DNA of 64,000 bases, taken from NCBI GenBank assembly GCA_019614645.1, contig JABWDB010000001.1:4774001-4838000 (forward strand), given 5' to 3'. The number at the start of each line of letters is the position of its first letter. Position 1 is the stretch's first letter. This stretch comes from Stratiolaelaps scimitus. Lineage: Eukaryota; Arthropoda; Arachnida; Mesostigmata; Laelapidae. Made by a program: the position numbers and the translations under genes. Positions 10,583-24,900 of this stretch are shown one piece after another. The notes beneath the pieces were generated by a model. It made no database searches, was not told where the DNA came from, and saw only the letters and a program-made list of their open reading frames with translations.

Positions 10583-10591
10583 TATACTATA
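10583..10591 (-). promoter_or_regulatory. TATA-like box upstream of the repeat-protein gene
   Basis: The minus strand reads TATAGTATA about 67-75 nt upstream of the ATG at 10516. A start site roughly 30 nt downstream would leave a 5' UTR of about 40 nt with no upstream ATG in frame. No clear initiator was identified. Confidence 0.35.
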
Positions 10592-11250
10592 CGAGGCGGC
10601 TTCGTTTTTCCGGAGTCACGGTATGGCTGATGGTATCAACCGGCAGCTCCAAGCTAAAATCCAGGCATTCAGGCGCTTCAAGACAAGTTTACGCCATTAC
10701 GGCCCCCTTTAATACGCGTATGAAGCGATTTCGTACAACTCGAAGCCAGACCTGGGTTCTAGTTTCAAGCAATGCTGCGTTCGAGGGCCCAGGTAACTTG
10801 GGTGGAAAACTCTCTCTATTTATTCGACAAATAAACGAACAAGATATCGCATGGCGGTCACACGAGACTATTGTCGCATAACTTTGACACATTCGATAAA
10901 TTCTGACATGATACACTGCCTTCACTGATTGTATTCGACCACTTCAATTATTACGTCACAGTATCACAATAATTTCTCAACAGCTTACATACTAATCGTA
11001 CAACTTAACTGTACACCCATAAGCTAAAGTGCACTGCTCGAGATTATTACCGTCTCACTAATTTTCCGCAATATTAATAATAATTTTACCGCAGAGTTAA
11101 AGCATACTTAACCATTGCCATCTTACAAGCGATCTGCCCTTTATACAAATAGGTAGTTCCGTTCGGATAATTCCTGTGGAAGGAATATGAAGCCCACAAG
11201 TTGTTTATACAGAAAAAATTAGTCATCCAAGACAAGGTCTCCCATCACAA

Positions 11251-11273
11251 AATTTGAACCGGAGACCCAAGTT
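11251..11273 (-). mobile_element. SINE family B fragment
   Basis: The minus strand has AACTTGGGTCTCCGGTTCAA, the B-box region shared with the copies at 31046-31083 and 43190-43262. The boundaries of the copy are not visible. Confidence 0.4.
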
Positions 11274-14200
11274 GTTGCCTCAAGTTAAAAAAAATCGTCA
11301 GGAGTTTCTTCTGTCTTCACGAGCTTTTCTGGATGGATCAGCGATCCTTAGCCCACTGATACTTGACGTCAATAGTGGTAAGAAAGTCTCCACCGTAGCT
11401 CACATTTTCAGATTTTTCATTAATTAATTAGGTAAGTAATAATTCATTAATTAGGTAAGGTATTTTAAAGGTTTCGCTATCGAGCGTCTTCAGGGTTTGA
11501 AACATATCGGCAATATTATAGACTTAATAGAGATAGGACCCCCCCCCCCGATAAATGATGCTCGTCTCCCTGATAGAGTTGTGGTTTTCGGTTTCTTGAC
11601 GAGTCTCACAAGCCGCTCAACAGTGTGGCGTGATGTGGTCCTCAATTTAAGCTCAATAAGCAGTTTAATCGCGACGTACTACCCTGTGCATAGCATTTTA
11701 ATGCGTCGTGCACGGTAACGACCTGATTCTTGAGTTCCCCAATTCTCAACGGGACTATTACCGATTTAAGATAGCCATACTTCGCCGTAAGTTCAAACAA
11801 AAAAACAATGAGGAATGCCTTCGGCTGATCCCGAAACGCTGACGTGACAATGGTAAAGAGGAAGTCCAGCAACTCGGCAACATATCGGATAATTTCTGTA
11901 GTCCCATTTCATGCAATGTAGATCAGCCAACGAAATTATGTAAGAAAAAAAATGTCCAGATGGAAGAACGACGGGCGATAATAGATCTCGCTTCGTTTTT
12001 TTATTTAGATTTGTCACCTTCGTCATCCACTGCTGGCTGACGGAAGATTCTACATTGATCGCCTTACCATGACAAGCGTCTGAGTCTACGAATCGTTCGG
12101 AGCAGGCTTCTGAAAAGCAAATGCCTTTGTTCTCTCTCTCTCTCGATATAATATCATGTGAGCATGTTCTCATTGCACTGTCCCACACGTGCGCTCAGGT
12201 CAAATGTCATTCACCGTAATGCAGAAATGATATGAGTTTACAAGTCAAGTTGAAAAGAGGTACACCACAGTGTTGCTCACCAAATAGTTCATTCGATAGA
12301 GATACAATGTTAATGCACTTTCGTTGCCAGCCCAACATGCAATAACTTCGTAGTTGAAACTATTAAGTGTATTAGCGCGCACTAAATGAATCCGGCGAAC
12401 AGGATACACAAAGTAGATAATCAATTATGGGGAATATAGAGTGAACTCAAAACGAAGCCACCCTGTGTACCTATGCCGAGAGTAATACGAATTATGGAAG
12501 TCTGTTACCTATTTGGCAAAAAAGTTCGAACACTGACGGTGCGAGAGTGAGTTTGTGCCCGGGTAGCGGCCAATGAACCAGTGACGGAGCTAAATCGTGT
12601 TAGACGGTGCTCGTCCGGCCACACATAGAACCTTTAGACGAGTCTGCATTTGTGTGCGAGTTCCTCGTTCGTAGCTTGTTCATCATGCAAACAGCCGGCC
12701 ATCCCGATCGAAATAGGGCTATTATAGAATCTGACTTAATTTCAACATAGAATGACACATGAAACTGTCATTAATTCTGTACGAAGGGCATAGGCTCTCG
12801 GGTACACTGGCTCTAGTAACAAGGGACAGTTCAGCAGTCCTATAGGTAGGCATCTGCTTTCGCGTAGGGCCCGCTCACTGGGCCACCTCAGTCTGATCCA
12901 TTTGCTGCTAAGGTGAGTTACCCTCTAGCAGTGGCTCCTTTCGTGCTCACGGTCCGTTCTAAGTCGCGTACATATATCCCTAGTATGAACCGTGGGAATC
13001 GGGCTCCCCACGTGGTCTGGTGTCTTTATTTGGGACACGAAACTGGGCTATCACCCTTAGGTGCGGAGGCCCTTATCGAACTGGTGCTCACGCCACATTC
13101 TTTCTGAGGTGTTGAGACGACGTATTCATATCAGGGGACTTCTATATCCAAACAAATCCAACCAATCAGCTGTAGACAGAGACGAAGAGCGGCGTTTTTG
13201 TAACATTCGCTCGATTCAAGGCAACTCGCCACGTCCTCTTCGTACTGGCGCTTCCTGTGCTAACACGAATCGAGTTATTTGTCTGTATTCTACGTTGTGT
13301 ACCGGGTGAGCGACGTTTTTGGAAATTTCCTCCTCTAGATCACGAGTGTATCGGACACCGTGCTGACCCGGACCGAGCTCGCTGGTCAGTATCCATATAT
13401 TATATAATAGCTAAATTCACTCGTTCTAAGGGTGCTTCGTGCATCCTGACGAGACCAATGAAGTGGACACTAGAGCGTGGACACAAAAGGCAGTTATGGC
13501 TATACGAACTGATTCTTCGTGATGGCCTCTGTTTGGCTCGGGTCCATTCACAATCGCACACGCGAATTCATGCATTTGTCTGGTCATTTGGATTGATGGA
13601 AAATAGTCGCTGTGCCGATCTAAAAATGATCGCTTGGTTCTCTTTTGTAGCCGCCAGTCGGGGGCGCCTTTCGGAGAAAATAGAGGGTTGTATTCGCAAT
13701 GATCCTAGGAGGAATAGGTAGACAGGAGCAAGACGAAAGCGATATAGGCCCCGCTGTCAGAATTGGATCTCGTAGTGGTCCATCCAAAGAAACGAAGAGC
13801 TTGCTGTGGCAATAAGGTAATACTGTTCAACTGAAAAAAGCAATGCGTTTATGTGAGGCCCAGAGCAGTGTCTCAAGTCTCCCCCCGACATCTCATGCTC
13901 ACTAGAAATTACCAGCATCGAATCAAGCGCGTCCGTTCCATGGGACACTGGTAAGAAACGAACCATGTGCGCTAAATGAAATGAGCCCAACATTGACATC
14001 GAGCGGTAGATATAATACCGCACGTTTGGCACGACTCTTTGAAGTCCGTAATTCCGCATGAGGAGGCATTGGGTGTTAGTGGGTGCGTAATACAGTAAAA
14101 GGCGAATGACGGTGTATAATTTGTGTACAGCCGGGGGATATTAACCACACACGCTAGACGTTATAGGAGCGTTATATTAAGTCGCAGCGCCGTTCCCTTC

Positions 14201-14350
14201 GAACTCACAGCTATAGTAGAGGTTTGCCTTGGGAAATCGACTGCCCAGCTGGACACTACAACTGTCCATTCGGTTCTACGAGAGAGGACCAAATTGGATT
14301 ATCGCTTAGGGCCTAGACTTCCTGGCGATTGCTAGGCTAGTATGCGAGAT

Positions 14351-14379
14351 TTTTAAGCAACACGAGTCGTTGCTTAAAA
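14351..14379. repeat. Perfect 11-bp hairpin with 7-nt loop
   Basis: TTTTAAGCAAC at 14351-14361 is the exact reverse complement of 14369-14379. No further structure or gene context explains it. Confidence 0.6.
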
Positions 14380-14849
14380 TGCTAATGCCTTGATAACACA
14401 TTGATAACACGTTTACTAGGTTTTGTCTTAATCTGACGAGTGGCGAACTAATTCATTTCACTATTCGTACACACGCACACAGCCTCTCGCATGTTATGAG
14501 ATATAATGCCATTAATTAATTTGCGTCAATACGAAACACATTGAGAAGATTATGAAAATGTATTGTACTGTTGTCGTTTTCGCAATGCGTCTCGTTAGTT
14601 CTGCGTGGACCAGGTAGCGTTTCACTGAGCAGCGTTACGTTACGGAAAAAGTTGTCGTCGTTACTGAGTTACACACGCATTGTAAATCCACGCACAATAA
14701 ATGGAAGTGTTTAGTATGGCTCGATATCACTATCATCGCTGCCAACGAATTGATCAACATTGTTTTTTATTTCGTGGTCGAACCGCCTCATTGCTCGCAT
14801 CCACATGTTTCAACAGAAAGTATGTTTTATACGCAAAGAAAATGCATAC

Positions 14850-14906
14850 AATATATATATATATATATATTGAAATCTCACATATATATATATAAGTGAG
14901 ATTTCA
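14850..14906. repeat. (TA)n tract followed by an inverted repeat
   Basis: A (TA)n run at 14850-14870 is followed by TGAAATCTCAC (14871-14881), a short TA-rich loop, and its exact complement at 14896-14906. Confidence 0.7.
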
Positions 14907-17263
14907 TTGCAGATAGAATCAAGCCTTAGGTGCCCAGTGCTCGCGGAGCAACACCCCAAACGAGAGGGATATTTCGATATAAATACATCTATAAATATAC
15001 AGATACCCATGCTGATCCGCCATCGTGGCGTCAACCGTGCGTAGAAGTGTACGCTGTACTTTTCTTTCGTTTGGCTAAATCATGGAGCGATTTATTATTA
15101 TAAGAACTTTATTCTGCTGGTATAATTCTGTCTACCGTAATGATCACGTGTGCAGGGTAGAGGCGAGCCCGGGACGGCCTGTTCAAATAGCGAAATCCGA
15201 AGGTGGGGCAGCGGCTCCAGAGCGTGGTGCCAGCTACCAGAAATGTGACATGGACATATTGCGTCTATTGCGCAATTTCAAATAAACAGAACCGCTTCTG
15301 CCGACACCAGCGATATCAGCCAATACCGGAGGGGAGCAGGGGGCGACGAGGGACCACGAGGGGCTCTGCTTCCGCTGATGCTTTGACGAGGGGCGGTTCA
15401 CGTCCGTGCTCGTATATGTATATATTATATATATATTTTCGATACACAGCTCCCGTGAGTCCGGTCGGCTGGCTTCTTCTTACTGCGTGACGTTGATGTG
15501 GAGCGAGCCTTACAAATGCTAGTGAAACAAAAACGATGCTGGCCTCTTACTCTGGAAGGCGTTGCACTTCAAAGCGACATTGTGACCATGCCCATTACAC
15601 ATGCATGCGAAGCCAAGAAATCACGATCAGGCGACGATGAGTAATCTCCACCATATATTACGCTTCAGCATTGGCACTTTTCGCGACGATGGCACTTTCA
15701 CCAAATTCGATTTTCCGTTCAAACTCTGTCGGATGATCATACATTGATACGCGATACATATTATATTCGTCTATCCAAAATCCGCTGTGGAGAAAACGCA
15801 ATGGCCTATTCTTGGTCCACCATGCCGCGACGGCCGCAAGAACAGCTTCGAGACGATTAACCTTATTCGATAGCGCCCACAGCCTAGACGTGCTGCCAAC
15901 AGCTTCGTCTGCGCTCTGTTATTTTGCTGTTGCCGGTGTTCGCGCGTGTTTGTCTCCTGCCGATGACCGATCGAGGGTCGGGACAGTTCAGCCCCTAGAA
16001 TACCGCTTGCATGTACTACTACCGAACAATACATTGTTGGGTGAGTGAGAGTGTGTGTGTGTGGTTGGGCCTTTCTGGCCGACAGCACTTCGTCAATTCT
16101 CAGGGGCCGTGTGTCGTCTGCTGTTGTCACATTCATTCGAGTTCTGCTATTGCGATGAGGACGACGATGCGGACGATGGACTACCTCCAGGGGAATCGCT
16201 CGGCCGGGTTGTCCGACGACTTTCCAGACGTGTCGTCTGTATATCGCGATGCGCGTAATAAAGTGTAAACGAAAAGAGGGCAGAAGGGAGAGAGGAGATA
16301 GCGATTCATGTAGTTTTGTCGCCCTGGGGGCTATTTGGCATTCGCACTCTCCCTCTGTGTCGATTTGGCCGTTTACTTTCTCCACTTTTGGCGGAACGGT
16401 GACAATGACAAACAAGACTGGAACAGGTCAGAGCCGCTGACCGACCGAAAGTCAAAAAGGTCCGTTGAGATGAAGCTCGAGCCCAAACAGGAACCACTGC
16501 TTCGGGGGCGTTCGTTCTAATTATCGTCAATCTCCGGGGACACGAGGATTCCTACAGGTGCACGTTAACCTGAAGGGATCGAGCAGGGGAAGACTGTTGG
16601 AAGAAGTATGTCCCGTTTGGAATTAACCCAGAGAGTTAAGCTAGAGTGGAATAGGTTTCTAAAATAGAACAAGAGGAGTTTGTTGATATAGAGTTTGTTT
16701 GGGATCCTGTTTAGGATTTGCTGTGCCTCTCAATAGGCGTAATATTGAGATGCCTCTAAGACGGGTTTGGCTCGAGGATGTGCAGTACCGAACATCGCGA
16801 AACAGTTAAATTCGCTGGCAGTCCGTGCGGCAGGTTTGACTCGCGCTGTACATATAGGGGCCTAGCTCGAACATGAGTCCTTAATGCTATCTCGCACAAT
16901 GGCCATTACAGGCTATAGTACACAATCGTCTCTACTAATTAGACTATTCCATGAGAACTACCTCCACACATCGAAGAACACGACGAAGATCACACGGATG
17001 GATGCTGATACAGTCAATTGTGGCTGACATTATCACCACGACGTAGTTTCAGTCAGCTGTCGGCAAACCCATTATTATAGATTATACGAGTGTCCCCCCC
17101 CCCCGCGATATCTGGTGCAAGCTGTATTTATGCACATCGTGAACACTACGTAGTACATAACATAAGTGTACATACACGTAAACGTGAGTTATCCGTATCT
17201 CTGCTGAATACGCCACGAGACTCGTGATTGTTAGCAAGCAGACGCAGAAAGGCGAAAACTTGA

Positions 17264-17325
17264 TGGCCCGGTGGCCTGGTGGTGCATTCGTGTGCGCCTT
17301 GCAATCGGAGGAGTGCAACACGTGG
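17264..17325 (+). mobile_element. SINE family A, head-only copy
   Basis: The sequence starts GCCCGGTGGCCTGGTGGTGC and runs through the A-box half of the tRNA-like head. It matches the complement of the full copy at 33559-33769. It stops before the B box and has no body or tail, so it is truncated at its 3' end. That is the opposite of the usual 5' truncation of retroposed copies. Confidence 0.65.
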
Positions 17326-17881
17326 TGTAACGCGAACTTTGTCGCACGTTGATACGCGGACACCCTATTGTACAACAGCATGCAGACCTAGCAGAAATCG
17401 TCAATTTTTTCTTCACTTTGAATCTACAGTATCGAGCTTTTGCATAAAGACATTCATTCATGCATTCTCCGAAATGTGCTCCCACCAGGTTAGACTAGCT
17501 CTGCCGATAGGCTTCCAGCAAATCGAATATGGATTCTTTCTCGTCACTACGTTCCCCTGGCGAGAATTGCAGCTTATTCGTCAGATGGCTTCGCTGGCAA
17601 GAGGTGTTGGTTACGGCGTCTCGTACGCGCGGTGAAATGTTGACATCGGATAGACGTACCTTCTATTTCAGTCTTATTATTCAGCGCATAACGCTAGCTT
17701 GTAGAGGCTTGCCTAGATGTCGATTTCAAAGCGGCCTACGAATCACAAAAGATAAGCAGGTCACCACCTCTTTCTCCTACGAGATGTTCCTTGCCTCCTC
17801 TCATTGCTCGCCCCATCAAAATACTCATCGGTAGGCTCGTGTTCGCTAACGTCGATGTCCGCACACGGGACTGGAAATCAG

Positions 17882-18142
17882 CTATTCCTTTTGTTCGAAT
17901 GAATAGAACCACCGTCGACGCACCGAACTCGTCTCCCCGCTTTCGGCCTGGGCATCTTTCACTACGGCGACTCGGTACAGGCAATATGCGCAAATACAAA
18001 CCAAGAGCCAGTATACTGTAGCAACAACAACTGTTAGCCCACCGATGATCGGAACCGTTTTTTTTTGTTGTGTGATATTGTGTGTATTATATTGTACAGC
18101 ATCTCTGCCGAACGCCTCTACATATACAGCCCGCAGATGCAT
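17882..18142 (-). other. Open frame with one membrane-spanning segment, possible exon
   Basis: On the minus strand the frame contains TVPIIGGLTVVVATVYWLL followed by VCICAYCLYRV and a charged tail ending before a stop. This resembles a type I membrane segment with a cytoplasmic stop-transfer. A donor-like GTGCGT follows GAGTTCG within the frame. No good acceptor or partner exon was found, so this may be chance. Confidence 0.15.
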
Positions 18143-18912
18143 TTTCTATGAATGTTCTGCGAATGACCTTTCTCAAGCCGAAGTGTTTGTTTGGCTATGG
18201 GTCTGGATCACTGGGATCGCTTGCGACGGGTGAGCTACATAGAACCGACCGTGGGTTGTTGGCTGTCTAATAGCGATGAAGCCTTGCTGGTTGCAGCGTC
18301 CGGTGCACGGCTGGGGAGTGTGGTAGGGTCTGGCCGGGTGCTCAGGCGGATTGTCGTGGCTTACGTCGTGTCGTTCCAGCTATACCGAACGAGGCTGACG
18401 CTCGGCTCGGGCAGACGGATCGGACAACTAGGCACCGTGGCCGTGCCAGCACCCAGCCACATCGCTGTGGGCACTGGCAAAGAAGAGTGAGAAGGCTCAG
18501 GTTGGTGGCAGCTGACCACGTAATAACACCATTAGAGGCGGTCTTCTATTGGAGTGTCGCCCAATAGCACTAAACACGAGCTGTTTTGCCGCACAGCACA
18601 AAGGCTGCTCGTGGGTTGCACTATGATTACTTACAAGTACTCGACTACTGCTATTATTATTGTCAGTATTATTATTATTATTACTATTATCATAATGCTG
18701 TATAAAGGGGGCGACGACTGAAGGAGAGCTGTTCGTGTTTCCTCCGATATCTGCAGTTTGATTAAGGGATACGAGCCGATCTGCGAATAGCAGCTAAAGT
18801 CACATATACCCCTTGAACAAGAAGAACTGTTGAAAACGATAATTATATTTTCAGCACATGAGAAGAGTACCATTATTTTTATTTTCTTTAAGGAGAGGGA
18901 GAGAGAGAGAGG

Positions 18913-18916
<4 letters not shown>

Positions 18917-18953
<37 letters not shown>
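18917..18953. repeat. (TA)n microsatellite preceded by (GA)n
   Basis: A pure TA run of 37 nt, directly preceded by a GA-rich tract. Confidence 0.95.
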
Positions 18954-18960
<7 letters not shown>

Positions 18961-21900
18961 CGAGCAAAGACAAGCGTACGTCAGAGCAGAAAATACTGTC
19001 ATTGACTCCGGTCTGTCGTAAATAACGTCAGTCGATAAGGACTAATACAGTAAATAGAGATATATCGGATAGAAAATAGATAGCTCCAGTGGCAGGCATG
19101 TACTAGGCTAACCGTTTAATTACTTCATATTGATGATCAATATATATTATATATATATATAATATTCACTGTACTAGTGGTAGCCAATTTAAGTAGACAT
19201 TTAATTGATATAAGGAAATTACGCTAATGCAACTCGAATCCGTCACGATATATTGTACGCTCAATAAAGGTTTGCTTTCATCAGCAGTTCGACAGGTCCT
19301 AACTGCTGCATTATCCACAGCTCACATTGATTTATTGTGTATTACAGCTACGACATATATTCGTTCATATTCCTAGTGTATTTTTAGCTCTACCGCACCA
19401 ATGATCATATAACCCAAGTGCACTACACGAGCTATATTCAAGTTACCCTGAAACTATCTATTTTAAAGAGACCTTCCCCAACGCCATGTATAAGTACGCC
19501 TGGCGTCTTCAGCACATCAATGCAATCATTGGTTCATTTTCTAATACAGAAAGTCTTGTCTGTAGAAGCAAACAGGTAGAATTCGTTATCCCACCTGCTC
19601 GCTTCGTGCCATACTAAAAACACACAACGGGTGGTCAGCGCAAATAAGGGCTCTGGTGAGGCCTCACGCTCAAATAGGCTGGGAACGTCTATTATGAACG
19701 GTTTCTATAAATAACAGTTTCCATAATATTATATCCCTGGAATTGGCTGGAAAAATCAACTCAAATCGAGTTCTAGGGAGTAGTATGACATTCTAGAAAA
19801 CCGTGTTAGCTCTTCGTAGTCAATTTATTGATATAGAGTCGATTAGTGCTCAGCATTAAAATTTCCTATTGTCTCCAGTGAAATAAGCAAGATAGTTTTC
19901 GACGTGCGAGCGAGATAGGCCGCGCGGTATCACGCAACGAATGGCGTGCAACGTTAGATACATCCACGCAATAGTTAGGAGACCGCAGGATACTATATGG
20001 TACACGTTCGATACGGTATGTCCCATCACGTTGAAACGGCGGGCAAACTGCACGAACGATTCGCGTTAAAAAATAACTTTACAGACAAGTGTGTGTGACG
20101 GGTTTATCTTTCATCCGCGACGCTTAACGGCCTCTGAAAAAATTATCGTCAGCTCAGACCACAACCGAATTTCAGCGGCAGGACCTAGAGAATGTTATGA
20201 GCGATCCTCCGATTTTTTCTGTTTGTCCGCAAACATTTACTTAAGTTACGAGTGCCCAGCCATTGGCCATTCAGGATTATGTTCTATTTTATGCTGTGAT
20301 GAACTGTCGAGTGATATTGACTTGCGTATGAGCTCTGTCATCAAAGATCCACATGAAATCATAGTGTATGCCTAAGTATAATGAGTTAGTATAGAATCTA
20401 GACGATTTTGGTTCTAGGGATCGTTAGGAGGAGATCCACGCGTATCGCTGGATGGAAGTTCCTGAAGTTTCTACTCAGGCATAATGACCATTGTAACTGG
20501 TCGTTGTACATTCGAACATAGTAAGCCTGCAAGGCCCTAATGACGATTTGAGACATTGTCAAATAGCCAATATACAGCCACTCACGGTCGGAATTGCCCC
20601 CTGTTGTTCTGTTGTATTTAAGTACAAGGTTTTAGGTAGGAAAATGAAAGAATCTATTTAAAGTTTTTCTCAATACCTGCAAATAGACAATTAAAACGAA
20701 TACGAAGCCCATTTTATATTGCATAAATATTTACAGCATGTTTGCTGTTATCATTAATATTATTATTATTATTATTATCATCATTCACAGATTGAAGTCA
20801 AACAGCTTCAAGTCGTATGACTGAATAGATGAGAAAAAAACGTATATAAATACTTTCTTCTTATCATTTAATTCACGTGCGATCTGATTATCCGGTGCGC
20901 AGCCTTTTTCTCCCGGATCGTTCCTTCGCTTGGAGATTGACTAAAGTTGCTGACTCGACGTCAAACGACGACGAGTACCACCGATACGCTTTATTCTTTT
21001 TCATTCTTCCCTTATTTCGAGCCTCAAGAGTTACTGCCGGTACTTAGGGCTGCTTGCCCTCACAGGAAGTCCCTAAGTGTCAGTGGCGACACCGTACGAT
21101 ATCAGGGCGGCACGGCAGTTCCTACAACAGCAGCAGCTGCAATGACCCCCGAGCGCTTATGGTTGTGACTATCGGCGTTTGAGTGCACTCAGTTACTATT
21201 TATTGGTACTACTACCACTACTACCACCACTGTTGCTGCTGCTGTTGCTGTTGTCGTAATTTGAAGCTGTGCGTCGAATCTTGTGAGATATTAATAATCG
21301 AGCGGTAACGGCTTCGGATGACGCCGCTTGGATAGGTGTTATATTAGCACTGTAGCACACACACACTAGACGGTAACACTGTAACTGAACTTTGTCGCCA
21401 TTAAGTTGAAAACAATAACACATATCAGGGACGAGAGCACATTTCGGCCAAGCGATGTCAGATCGTCGGCAAATATAAATAAATAAATGCGAGTCATTGA
21501 TTTGATTGGGGTAACTGATACGGGGCAAGGCCACAAGCAGGGGCAGTCTGATCAGCTTTTGTCTCAGTACGGATAAATCTCGGGGCGAATTCTCGAATCC
21601 TGATGCTTGAATTTCAGGATCAGTTGCCCTTGCTGGCTGCGATGGCTAAACTATAATATTAAGTAAGCGGACAGTTGATGCACTAGTCACTGTAAATGCG
21701 CTATGAACGTGTGCATGCTCTTGGCCTCTGGCCGATCTACTACACGATGTTTGTTTCTGGTCCGCTTCCGCCTCACTATACAATCAGAGAAGTAAATGGT
21801 CATATTGATGCGGCGTAGTCGGTCGCTACTCATCAACACAAATCGAATCAGGTAGGACTGCAGGACTGCCCTCTAACGATAGCCAAATTGAACCAAGATG

Positions 21901-24900
21901 TTCCACTAGCTCCCCTCAACTGACAACAGCGGACCGTCGTCATAGGAGACGCTCTTTGTCATAAGGAACCACTGGTCCATGATTCGTTAATACAATATAA
22001 CGCGCTTCGACATTTCCGTGTCCGATAGACGGTCGCAGATGAACGATGTTAATCTGTTTGTGGCGATCTGTTCGAGAATGACTGACTATTGCGCTCCGTT
22101 ATGGTAGTCGGTCAGTCGACAATACTATAGCTCTATCACTCGGATCCACTCTCTGAATGGGGTGAAGACGTCCACAGCTCATTCAATCGCCGTATAGAAG
22201 AGTCGACATCCTCAATTACTCTTCGTTAATTAGAACCTATAGTCGACCTAAACAAGCTAGCCGCTATCGTTTTGGGAGCTCGCATCGTTATGGACCTTAT
22301 CCATTGGGCACTTGCGACTGTCTTACTTCATTTACAAATCTACTCAATGAGTCTTTACCTTTCAGTGGAGCGGGAGCACCCTGGAGTCGTCATTGACGGT
22401 GTAGACTCAAAAGTTCGGTAGTGCCTTTGAGGCTCGTACAAAGGCAATAAGAGTGTGTGGGATCTATTGCTTACAAGCTCTCCACTATAGATCTCAATGC
22501 AATAAGCATGTAAACAGTATGGCCCCACACGGTAGCGCAATATGTTATATATATATAGAATAATAATAAAAAAAGTTATGGACAATGGAGGACTCGGAGA
22601 GGACTTCATTTTAGTACGAAATCTTTGGCTTCTTTCTCTCGCAGAAAGTGAATCGGGCACACTTCAGTGTAATGTAAATAAACAAGCAATTACATATTTA
22701 CGATCTTAAATTTTGCCCTTGAAAGAGCACATTGTTATTTACGTCGTAGTGCATTCTTTTGCACTAGCAGGATCGAAGTATATATAGCTCCACAAGCCAT
22801 TTTCAGTTATTACACAGACACAATATCTCTGGTGGTGTCCGCTGTGTTTGAAGAAAAATTTACTCCTCTCAAAAAGATCTGTTAGACACAATATGACAAT
22901 GAGTTACATTTTGAAGCAAATAAAAATAGGCTTCGTCCTAAAATGCACAAAGTTAGAACTTACTCACCAAAGCTCAGGCTTCAGCGGGTTAATCAATTAA
23001 GAGGGATCTGGGGTCCAGGGCTCAGCAGATAATTGTACTAAACGGCTCCATCGGGCTTCCGTTTCTGCCACCGCTTCGAAGCGGACGCATTATGAAGATA
23101 TGATGACCTACGGGCGGAGGTATCATTGGCCTCAAGCATCCGCTCTTTTTTGGCAAACGGCTTGAACGTGTTCGTACACCATAGTAGTATGCTGTTAAGC
23201 GCTGCCCTCTCCCAACAAGCCAATGTGCATCGAGCATGTCCCCCGTTCGTGTGTTCATTGAATGGAAAATTGCGATGCAAGTAAATGGATCGCTGGATCC
23301 GTTTGACGTGAATAGGTAACCGGCAGCCCTTTGTGACCAAAGTGGCACGAAAGTCTTCGCAGTCACTTAGTTTGTGAAGAAAAAGAGGCTTTTCCACCGC
23401 TTAGGTCGCTCCTTGTCACAATAGAGCGCTGCAGCACAGCGAGTTGTGCGTTCGGCGCTGTCCGTCGGATGCAAAGTATTGTATTTCCTAATGAAACAAC
23501 ACATGACACAATAAAAGACTGCCAGTCTCTCGGAAGTATTTTGTCAGTATAAGTCTAAGCAACAATGGGGTATTTTATTTTTATATTGCATCTCTACGCT
23601 TTTTTAAGGTATAATTCCTAAGATGTCAATCAATATGTAAATGATACATGTAGAGGAGTTCATTTGCTCCTGGTTGTTTGCGGTAAACGTTACGCTAGTC
23701 TCGATGCATATTGTGTTTAATTATTCGGGATGAAGCCTTATTCAGAATTAGCGGGCAATAATTTGTGCAAAGCGATAAGCACGTTTTGTCATAATATTGC
23801 ATGTTATAAATCGTTTATGGGATATTTTAATTGGTAACATCATCTTTAGACCTCATTTTCTTTATTAGATGTTCAGGGCGCTGGTGGGGTCTTTCCTACA
23901 TCAACGTTTAAGTGCTGCGCTGCCTCGGTGTTCTCCTTTTCGTTATCTCGGAAAATTTTACTTTGAGGAACTCGTCAGCCTCACACTTACATACATACAT
24001 ACGTGCATCCATTATTTTCCGGAAAAACCAAGCCAAGCCCCTTATTTACAACAAGTAATACCGTAATATAAAAATAATATAATAATGGTGGTTATATGTA
24101 TGTCACCAATCAACTGTTCTAAGTCACTTCACCTGATCATTTTCTTGGGTATGTCCCCAGTAAATATAGCCCTAATTAAATGTACATCTCCACTACAAGC
24201 TCCGTTTTGGAAACTGATTCTATACCAGGTCTAACCCAATAAAATTCAACTAAGTAAGTTTCAACTTCAAAATAATTTCTGCTTGGATGACGAGAGCAAG
24301 TGGCAACTTCCATCGGGAAGTCCGGTATCGAATCATGACAACAGTTCAGCCAGGAGATGTTGCTAATACTAATAACCACATTCTCGCTCGAAGATCTTAA
24401 CAATCGAAGCATAAATTATTTTAGAATGAGAAATTGGCCTTTTGTTCCAAATAGCTCCACGTATTTCAAGCCACCCGACATCACGGCAATACTAACATGA
24501 TAGTTAGTCTGATATTATTTAGTTGCAATAGCTAACGGAGCGATAGCATAACCAACGCCGCAGATTTCTACTATTTCCTATTGTTTGTGGACGAGGAAAT
24601 TTTCATCAAAAGCACGAGGACCACTAGAGACAGTCGATTCTCTACCGAAGGTCGGCCAATTCAGTGCAGTGGGTTGGTCGACGTGGATTGCAAAATGCCG
24701 CTACCTGCTAAAACGAATATCTTCTGTTGAGAGTTTGTATCTTCCTTCATTTCGGTTTTACGCTTGCCGTTATTCGGATATTGTGCCGTGACCTGGATCG
24801 CCAAAGTCGATGGCCACACTTCGGGCATCAGTCGAACTCGTCACAATCCAAACTGTAGTCTGTTTACCGCTATAATTACAAATGCAGCAAATACCCTCAA

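Larger units (their letters stand above)
10600..17260. other. Intergenic, no gene recognised
   Basis: Open frames here (for example 13257-13721 plus and 15771-16415 minus) have no recognisable domains and no supporting signals. Visible items are a SINE B fragment (11251-11273), a local duplication of ATTAATTAGGTAAG (about 11419-11460), an 11-bp perfect hairpin (14351-14379) and a (TA)n-cored inverted repeat (14850-14906). A GC-richer block at 15.1-16.5 kb could be a promoter or UTR of something unseen, but I cannot show it. Confidence 0.45.

Noticed and set aside
13257..13721. 154-codon plus-strand frame
   Set aside because: No recognisable motif, no Kozak or splice support, not distinguishable from chance.
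16030..16262. Plus-strand frame ending just before an AATAAA (DEDDDADDG segment)
   Set aside because: Signal and stop overlap too closely for a normal 3' UTR, and no upstream exon could be linked.
15771..16415. 214-codon minus-strand open frame
   Set aside because: Low-complexity His/Thr/Arg composition, no domain, no splice or polyadenylation support, and overlapping plus frames of similar quality.
23022..23397. Overlapping minus-strand frames that might be a transposon fragment
   Set aside because: No RT, transposase or endonuclease motif could be matched in any frame.
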